Shown in pieces: positions 33,143-37,460 of a stretch of 37,460 bases of DNA. The stretch is from positions 1 to 37,460 of the forward strand of contig NZ_AJTN02000006.1 in assembly GCF_000305495.1 (NCBI RefSeq), written 5' to 3'. The notes beneath the pieces are model-generated. The model made no database searches. It had not been told where the DNA came from and saw only the letters and a program-made list of their open reading frames with translations. Within the stretch, counting starts at the first letter, position 1; every line of letters starts with the position of its first letter. Source of the stretch: Peribacillus psychrosaccharolyticus ATCC 23296. GTDB taxonomy: Bacteria; Bacillota; Bacilli; Bacillales; DSM-1321. The translations under genes were made by a program, and so were the position numbers.

Positions 33143-34021
33143 ATGATGGATGATAGCAAGCGATTTTTAAGTATTGATGATATTTTTAAGGATGCTGTTA
33201 AAAAGATAGTTCCAATATTAGCTGATAGTGATGAATTCGAAGCAAAATATCTACATGGATTATCTTGTTTAGGTTGTGGAGAAGAAACGGCAAGCGGTCT
33301 ATTTTATCGTAAATTCAATCAGAAAGAATGGCTTCTTGCTAATAAATCAATGAAATGTTCAATTTGTTTGGACAGAGAGGCTTTTAAGGTTTATCAAAAC
33401 AAAAGCTTAAAGGAATTAAAGTCATCTGTAGGAGAAAGGCTGACAAAAGAATATTTTCTTCCTCCTGAAGCTTTAAAGGGAGCTGGATTCAATAATTATC
33501 AAGAAACAAATACCATCACTGCTGGAGCTAAGGAAAGAGCAGTTATATTCACCAAATTGTTTTTAGAATCCACGGAAGATTACTACAACCTTTTGATTAT
33601 GGGTAATCCAGGAACTGGTAAGACGCATTTGTGTACGGCAATTGCCAGGAACATAAAGAAAAAGGGTTTTACGGTAGGCTTTTTAACTACGGGAAAATTA
33701 CTATCAATGATTAAAGAAACTTACCAAAAGGGAGCTGCTAAAACAGAGGTAGGGATTTTTAGAGATCTTACCAGACTTGATCTTTTAATTCTAGATGATG
33801 TTGGATCGGAAGCAAAAGGAGGAAGTGATGATTGGAGAAAAGCTATGATTTTTGAGGTAGTGGAAAGCCGGAGTGGTAAACCGACAATCTATACCAGTAA
33901 CTTGACAGACACAGACTTACCCTTTGCTGTGGGAGAAAGAGTCTTTAGCCGCTTCTACAATAATACAAAATTTATTGACCTATTTACAGATGATTTCCGT
34001 AAAAGATTCCAAATTAATTAA
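33143..34021 (+). CDS. DnaC-like replicative helicase loader (AAA+ ATPase)
   Basis: 292 residues from ATG 33143 (33146 is also possible; GTG 33137 lies in the AGGAG ribosome binding site). The N-terminal region has two CxxC pairs (CLGC and CSIC), a probable zinc ribbon, then the AAA+ core: Walker A GNPGTGKTH at about residues 154-162, Walker B LLILDDVG, and sensor-like TIYTSNL, ending FRKRFQIN. DnaC/IstB-type loaders deliver DnaB/DnaC helicase to an element's origin. Paired with the initiator upstream. Confidence 0.9.
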   Translation: MMDDSKRFLSIDDIFKDAVKKIVPILADSDEFEAKYLHGLSCLGCGEETASGLFYRKFNQKEWLLANKSMKCSICLDREAFKVYQNKSLKELKSSVGERLTKEYFLPPEALKGAGFNNYQETNTITAGAKERAVIFTKLFLESTEDYYNLLIMGNPGTGKTHLCTAIARNIKKKGFTVGFLTTGKLLSMIKETYQKGAAKTEVGIFRDLTRLDLLILDDVGSEAKGGSDDWRKAMIFEVVESRSGKPTIYTSNLTDTDLPFAVGERVFSRFYNNTKFIDLFTDDFRKRFQIN

Positions 34022-34075
34022 ATAGAGAATTGATAAATATTGTGGATGTGATGAGAGAAGGGAAGGTGATGTGGT

Positions 34076-34480
34076 GTGAAGGATAATAAAACTAGGCAAC
34101 AGTTTATTGAAATGCGAGCGAAAGGGATTAGCTTTGATAGGATAGCTAAAGAATTAAAGACAGCTAAGTCAACGCTTATTGAATGGTCAAAGACTTATCT
34201 TATAGAAATTGAAAATTTAAAGGCTATTGAATTGGAAGCTTTGCAACAACAATTCTTTGTAACAAAAGAAGCAAGAATAGAACTTTTGGGGAAACAAATG
34301 GAGCGGATTAAAGAAGAACTTGAAAACCGGGATTTTTCACATGTTCCAACAGATAAGTTACTAGATTGTTATAGCAAAGCGTTGAACCAATTAAAACAAG
34401 AGGAAATGGAAATTATATTCAAACGTAAACCCGAAACGCGAGATATAATAGCACCTACCTTAGTATCTTGGAAACCATAA
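34076..34480 (+). CDS. HTH plus coiled-coil protein of phage type
   Basis: 134 residues, GTG start after GAAGGGAAGGTG. N-terminal homeodomain-like HTH (IEMRAKGISFDRIAKELKTA, about residues 11-30), then a long charged helical region. The architecture recalls phage small terminase subunits or HTH proteins found next to dnaC in prophages; I cannot decide between them. If TerS-like, it would link the element to phage-satellite packaging. Confidence 0.6.
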   Translation: MKDNKTRQQFIEMRAKGISFDRIAKELKTAKSTLIEWSKTYLIEIENLKAIELEALQQQFFVTKEARIELLGKQMERIKEELENRDFSHVPTDKLLDCYSKALNQLKQEEMEIIFKRKPETRDIIAPTLVSWKP

Positions 34481-34592
34481 TAGGTCTAAAACAATACTGG
34501 TGCCCTTAGAGTTGGCCTCCCACAGATGAACCATTAACGATGAGAATAGGAAATACATTAAATTTATATTTGTAATCACACAATTTTGTTCT

Positions 34593-34611
34593 CAGATCTG
34601 GGTCTGTTTTT
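34593..34611 (+). terminator. Weak terminator candidate after the replication genes
   Basis: CAGA-TCTGGG-TCTG followed by TTTTT. Only four stem pairs, so support is low. It lies in the 34481-34834 gap, which has no gene. Confidence 0.3.
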
Positions 34612-34642
34612 GTATATCTAAATTACTCAGATTGTATATTTA

Positions 34643-34676
34643 GGATAAAGGCTGGGTTGTAACCCAGCCTTTATCC
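34643..34676. repeat. Perfect 16-bp inverted repeat
   Basis: GGATAAAGGCTGGGTT, two-base centre GT, then AACCCAGCCTTTATCC: a fully complementary hairpin. No T-run follows on either strand, so it does not look like a normal terminator. It marks the border between replication genes and the defence cargo; it could be an mRNA barrier, a protein-binding site or a relic of an insertion. Confidence 0.7.
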
Positions 34677-34834
34677 AAAAAATCCCCTAACTGTACCGTA
34701 CAACCACCCCGATTCATATAGTGCCTTATATTTTTAAAAATAAATATTAGCTTAAAAAAGAAAAAAATGTAATTTAAATTAGGAATATTTGTTATTATAT
34801 TCTTAAGATAAAATGAATTAGAAGAGGTGTAGAC

Positions 34835-35266
34835 ATGAACGTTAAGATAGAGCCTGGGAAAATACTTGATAATAAAGATATAACAAGAATTTTCAAATGT
34901 GCTCCTCAAGGCGGCATGAGACGTTCAATTGAAACCAATACCTTAGTCTTAGTTTCGGACCATACAAAATCCTTATATGAAGATCGTTGGGATGGAAACA
35001 TATTTCATTATACAGGCATGGGAAGAGTAGGAGATCAGACATTAACATCGCAAAATAGAACGGTAGCCGAATCATTGAATAATGGTATAGAAATGCATTT
35101 ATTCGAAGTATTCGAGACAAAAAAATATCTGTACCTCGGAGTCGTAGAGTTAGTAGCTAACCCGTATCAAGAGGAACAGTTGGATGATAACGGAATGAAG
35201 CGACAAGTTTGGATATTTCCTCTTAAATCTATAAATAATCAAAAAAAATCATTGTTCCGGATTTAA
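34835..35266 (+). CDS. SRA-like modified-DNA-binding domain, N-terminal half of a frameshifted restriction endonuclease
   Basis: 143 residues from ATG 34835 after GAAGAGGTG. GGMRRSI, LVLVSDHTKSLYEDRW, FHYTGMGRVGDQTL, AESLNNGIEMHLFEV and VELVANPYQEEQLDDNGMKR match the domain that precedes HNH nucleases in McrA-like, modification-dependent restriction enzymes. The frame runs into a stop right after an A8 run (35241-35248). A -1 shift in that run joins it to the HNH half at 35275. As it stands the gene is interrupted; see the finding. Confidence 0.8.
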   Translation: MNVKIEPGKILDNKDITRIFKCAPQGGMRRSIETNTLVLVSDHTKSLYEDRWDGNIFHYTGMGRVGDQTLTSQNRTVAESLNNGIEMHLFEVFETKKYLYLGVVELVANPYQEEQLDDNGMKRQVWIFPLKSINNQKKSLFRI

Positions 35267-35274
35267 TTATTAGA

Positions 35275-35661
35275 ATGAAAGAAGTCTTGCGGGAAAAGAA
35301 AGTAAGAAAATTGGACAATGGAGAGCTAGAGAATAGAGCCAGAACTGCTAGGAGAAAGAGTAGTAAACGGAGAACTGCCACAACTACATATGAACGTGAT
35401 CCTTATGTATCAGAATTTGCAAAGCGTTGGGCAAAAGGTATATGTCAGTTATGTAATCATCCTGCACCATTTTTGAACAAGAATGGCGATCCTTATTTAC
35501 ATACACATCATATAGAGTGGTTATCACGTGGCGGAGAGGATTCTATTTATAATACGATCGCTCTATGCCCGAATTGCCATGATAAAATGCATATAATGAA
35601 TTTAGAAGAGGACATAAGAGAATTGAAAGATAAGGTTATATTTAATGTTGGAATAGGATAA
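35275..35661 (+). CDS. HNH endonuclease domain, C-terminal half of the frameshifted restriction endonuclease
   Basis: 128 residues in the -1 frame relative to the SRA-like half. Zinc and active-site residues are intact: CQLC (57-60), HHIEWLS (His78, His79), Asn93 and CPNCHDKMH (Cys98, Cys101, His102, His106). No Shine-Dalgarno precedes ATG 35275, and the open frame continues upstream to the A8 run (IIVPDLIIR), so it is probably not translated on its own but was one polypeptide of about 276 residues with the SRA-like domain. Expected function: cutting phage DNA with modified bases. Confidence 0.8.
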   Translation: MKEVLREKKVRKLDNGELENRARTARRKSSKRRTATTTYERDPYVSEFAKRWAKGICQLCNHPAPFLNKNGDPYLHTHHIEWLSRGGEDSIYNTIALCPNCHDKMHIMNLEEDIRELKDKVIFNVGIG

Positions 35662-35756
35662 TGATATTCTAAGATATTAAGTATGTTAATCCAATGTGAA
35701 ATGTTAACAACTATTTGCTTTTAATTGATCATTACTCCATAAAACTTCAACGTGTG

Positions 35757-35765
35757 TGTTATGAT
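35757..35765 (+). promoter_or_regulatory. Extended -10 promoter for the toxin-antitoxin operon
   Basis: TG-T-TATGAT is an extended -10 element 65 bp before the toxin start; no convincing -35 is present, as usual for this type. The 35662-35829 gap holds nothing else recognised. Confidence 0.4.
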
Positions 35766-35829
35766 AGATGATAAAATTTGTTGGGAAATTTAAGAAAAAA
35801 GAAAAGGAATTATATTTGGGGGAAAAACA

Positions 35830-37284
35830 GTGGCTAAAAAGAATTATTATGCAGTGAAAATTGGTAGAGTTACAGGTATTTATGAAACATGGGTTGAATG
35901 TCAAAAACAGATAAATGGATATACTGGAGCAGTATATAAGGGATTTGCTACAAAAGAGGAAGCAGAACAGTTTATAGGTGATACTTCTTCACTTCCAGTT
36001 GTGCAAAGTGAAAATAGTAATTTAGATATTAAAGATTATCTTAGTAAACTTGATGAGGAGACATTAGTAGCCTTTGTCGATGGGAGCTACGATGAAAAGT
36101 CTAAAGTTTATGGATATGGTGTTGTTTTAGTAAGTAAAGATGGAACGACAGAAGAAATAATAGGTTCTGATAATAATAAAGATTACGTTGATACTCGTAA
36201 TGTAGCTGGTGAAATAGAAGGCGTACAAAGTGCAATTACTCATGCCGTTGGTAAAGGATATAAAAGAATTGCTATATTTTATGACTATACTGGAATTGAG
36301 AAGTGGGCAAGTGGAGAGTGGAACGCTAAAGCTGCAATAGCAAAGGATTACGTGGTCTTTATTACAGATATGAGAAGGTGCATAGATATTGAATATCATA
36401 AAGTAAAAGCACATTCTGGTATTGAATATAATGAAAAAGCTGATGAATTGGCAAAAAGGTCGTTATTAAAGAAAGGTATTAAAAATAGTTCTGACGGTTG
36501 TGTTACTATAACTGGTATTGCAATGGATGAATTTGAAAGCATATTTGAACTATTGATGATTAGTAATCCTGTTATTAAAGTTAAGGGAGTTGGAGAAGTT
36601 AAAAAATGTACAAATTACATAATATCTCTTAATAATGATAGGGTTGTAGTTTCGTGTTGGAAAAAAGGAACAACTACCATTCAAGGAAAACAATCAAAGT
36701 TACTCGAAGAGCTTATGATGTTAGTTGTTGAGCTTTTACCGGGTAATGGAGAGGTTGTTGAATTACTTAATGATTATCATGAAGTAATTATCGAACAACA
36801 TAACATAGATGTGAAATTCAGTAATTTAATTCCTCATTTCACTAAATCTAAAACGAATGATCAGAAATTAATAAATGCACTTAATCAAGCCGTATATAAT
36901 ACAATGTTAAAAGGTGATAGGCCTGAGTATACGGACTTAGCAACGCCCGCTCTTAGAGCAATTGAGTATTATTTGTATAAAGTGTTTATTAATAAGGGTA
37001 TAATGAGTGTAGACGATAAAAGGCATGGTTTTTGGTGTTTTGAACCTGTCCCAGGGTATGACAATGTTTATCAAATTAAAAAAAATCAATATGAAGTCCT
37101 TTTTTCTCGGGACGAGTTATTATATATTAATGAACTTTATAATTTTTATTATAACAATAGGCATACATTAAATCATTGGAATAAAGATTCAAAATTGACA
37201 AGGGATCTAAAAACGATGGAAGAAGCAAGATCTTTAATCATTAGTAATTTAGCGTTGATTGATAAGTACTATACTGTATTTTAA
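35830..37284 (+). CDS. RNase H - RnlA-like HEPN toxin fusion
   Basis: 484 residues, GTG start after TTGGGGG. Residues about 4-50: viroplasmin/hybrid-binding domain (YYAVKIGRVTGIY, GFATKEEAEQF). Residues about 78-212: a complete type 1 RNase H with Asp84 (VDGS), Glu128 (AGEIEG), Asp152 (FYDYTG), His195 (KAHSG) and Asp205 (EKADELAK). Residues about 222-303: a TBP-like repeat segment as in RnlA. Residues about 345-484: an RnlA-type HEPN toxin domain with RAIE (Arg376, Glu379) and the R-X4-H motif RHTLNH (Arg444, His449). E. coli RnlA has the equivalent Arg/Glu and R-X4-H set, as I recall it. The predicted product is an endoribonuclease toxin carrying its own RNase H. Followed after 11 bp by an RnlB-like antitoxin gene. 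Confidence 0.85.
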   Translation: MAKKNYYAVKIGRVTGIYETWVECQKQINGYTGAVYKGFATKEEAEQFIGDTSSLPVVQSENSNLDIKDYLSKLDEETLVAFVDGSYDEKSKVYGYGVVLVSKDGTTEEIIGSDNNKDYVDTRNVAGEIEGVQSAITHAVGKGYKRIAIFYDYTGIEKWASGEWNAKAAIAKDYVVFITDMRRCIDIEYHKVKAHSGIEYNEKADELAKRSLLKKGIKNSSDGCVTITGIAMDEFESIFELLMISNPVIKVKGVGEVKKCTNYIISLNNDRVVVSCWKKGTTTIQGKQSKLLEELMMLVVELLPGNGEVVELLNDYHEVIIEQHNIDVKFSNLIPHFTKSKTNDQKLINALNQAVYNTMLKGDRPEYTDLATPALRAIEYYLYKVFINKGIMSVDDKRHGFWCFEPVPGYDNVYQIKKNQYEVLFSRDELLYINELYNFYYNNRHTLNHWNKDSKLTRDLKTMEEARSLIISNLALIDKYYTVF

Positions 37285-37295
37285 GAGGTGTAATT

Positions 37296-37460
37296 ATGAA
37301 GAATGTCGCAATTGAATATTTAAATGACTCTTCTTATGTTGCTCTTCTAATTACTTTGAGTTCAAATAGTCCAATCGATTTAATTAGAGATTTTGTAATT
37401 GAAAATGACTTTAAATTTTCAGGTAAGATCATTGTAGATAGTATTTTACACTCCGGGAAT
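37296..37460 (+). CDS. RnlB-like antitoxin, N-terminal 55 residues (runs off the window)
   Basis: ATG 37296 after AAGAGGTG, 11 bp behind the toxin stop. The segment LIRDFVIENDFKFSGKIIVD then SILHSGN resembles the RnlB pattern in which a helix is followed by GEILFDLL and NG. Size, order and spacing also fit a toxin-antitoxin pair. Only 55 residues are visible, so the family call is tentative. Confidence 0.6.
   Translation, partial: MKNVAIEYLNDSSYVALLITLSSNSPIDLIRDFVIENDFKFSGKIIVDSILHSGN

Overview
The window is Bacillaceae-type (low-GC Firmicute) chromosome. It carries the rpoBC - str - S10 - spc - alpha gene order followed by rplQ, the ECF transporter genes, truA, rplM and rpsI. Ribosomal protein lengths match Bacillus subtilis almost residue for residue, Shine-Dalgarno sequences are strong, and TTG/GTG starts occur where bacilli use them (rpoC, rpsC, rpsN, adk, rpsI). 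The species cannot be named from this alone.

Region 1 (1-29320) is core genome: the 3' end of rpoB, rpoC, an L7Ae-family gene, rpsL, rpsG, fusA, tuf, 19 consecutive ribosomal protein genes from rpsJ to rpmD plus rplO, then secY, adk, infA, rpmJ, rpsM, rpsK, rpoA, rplQ, ecfA1-ecfA2-ecfT-truA, and rplM-rpsI. The departure from the textbook order is between adk and infA, where map (methionine aminopeptidase) is a decayed pseudogene. Several junctions (rpoB/rpoC, rpoC/L7Ae gene, fusA/tuf, rplB/rpsS, secY/adk, rpoA/rplQ) hold clear hairpins without a U-tract. Strong sigma-A-type promoters precede the L7Ae gene, rpsJ (tandem) and rplM (with an L13-leader-like hairpin).

Region 2 (29324 to the window end) is an AT-rich integrated mobile element directly behind the rpsI terminator. 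A tyrosine integrase points back toward rpsI, with GTGGTCAAAA-type repeats between it and the junction. Next come an unfamiliar zinc-finger protein, a divergent control region with overlapping -35 boxes, a small HTH protein, an excisionase-like protein, a replication initiator, a DnaC-like helicase loader and an HTH/coiled-coil protein. This resembles a phage satellite or prophage-like integrative element. The far end is not in the window.

The last part looks like anti-phage cargo: a modification-dependent restriction gene (SRA-like domain plus HNH nuclease) split by a -1 frameshift at an A8 run, then the most unusual locus. There a 484-aa protein fuses a viroplasmin/hybrid-binding domain and a complete RNase HI domain to an RnlA-like HEPN ribonuclease toxin module, followed after 11 bp by the start of an RnlB-like antitoxin gene cut by the window edge. 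Because E. coli RnlA is reported to be stimulated by RNase HI, this fusion suggests a one-protein version of that partnership.
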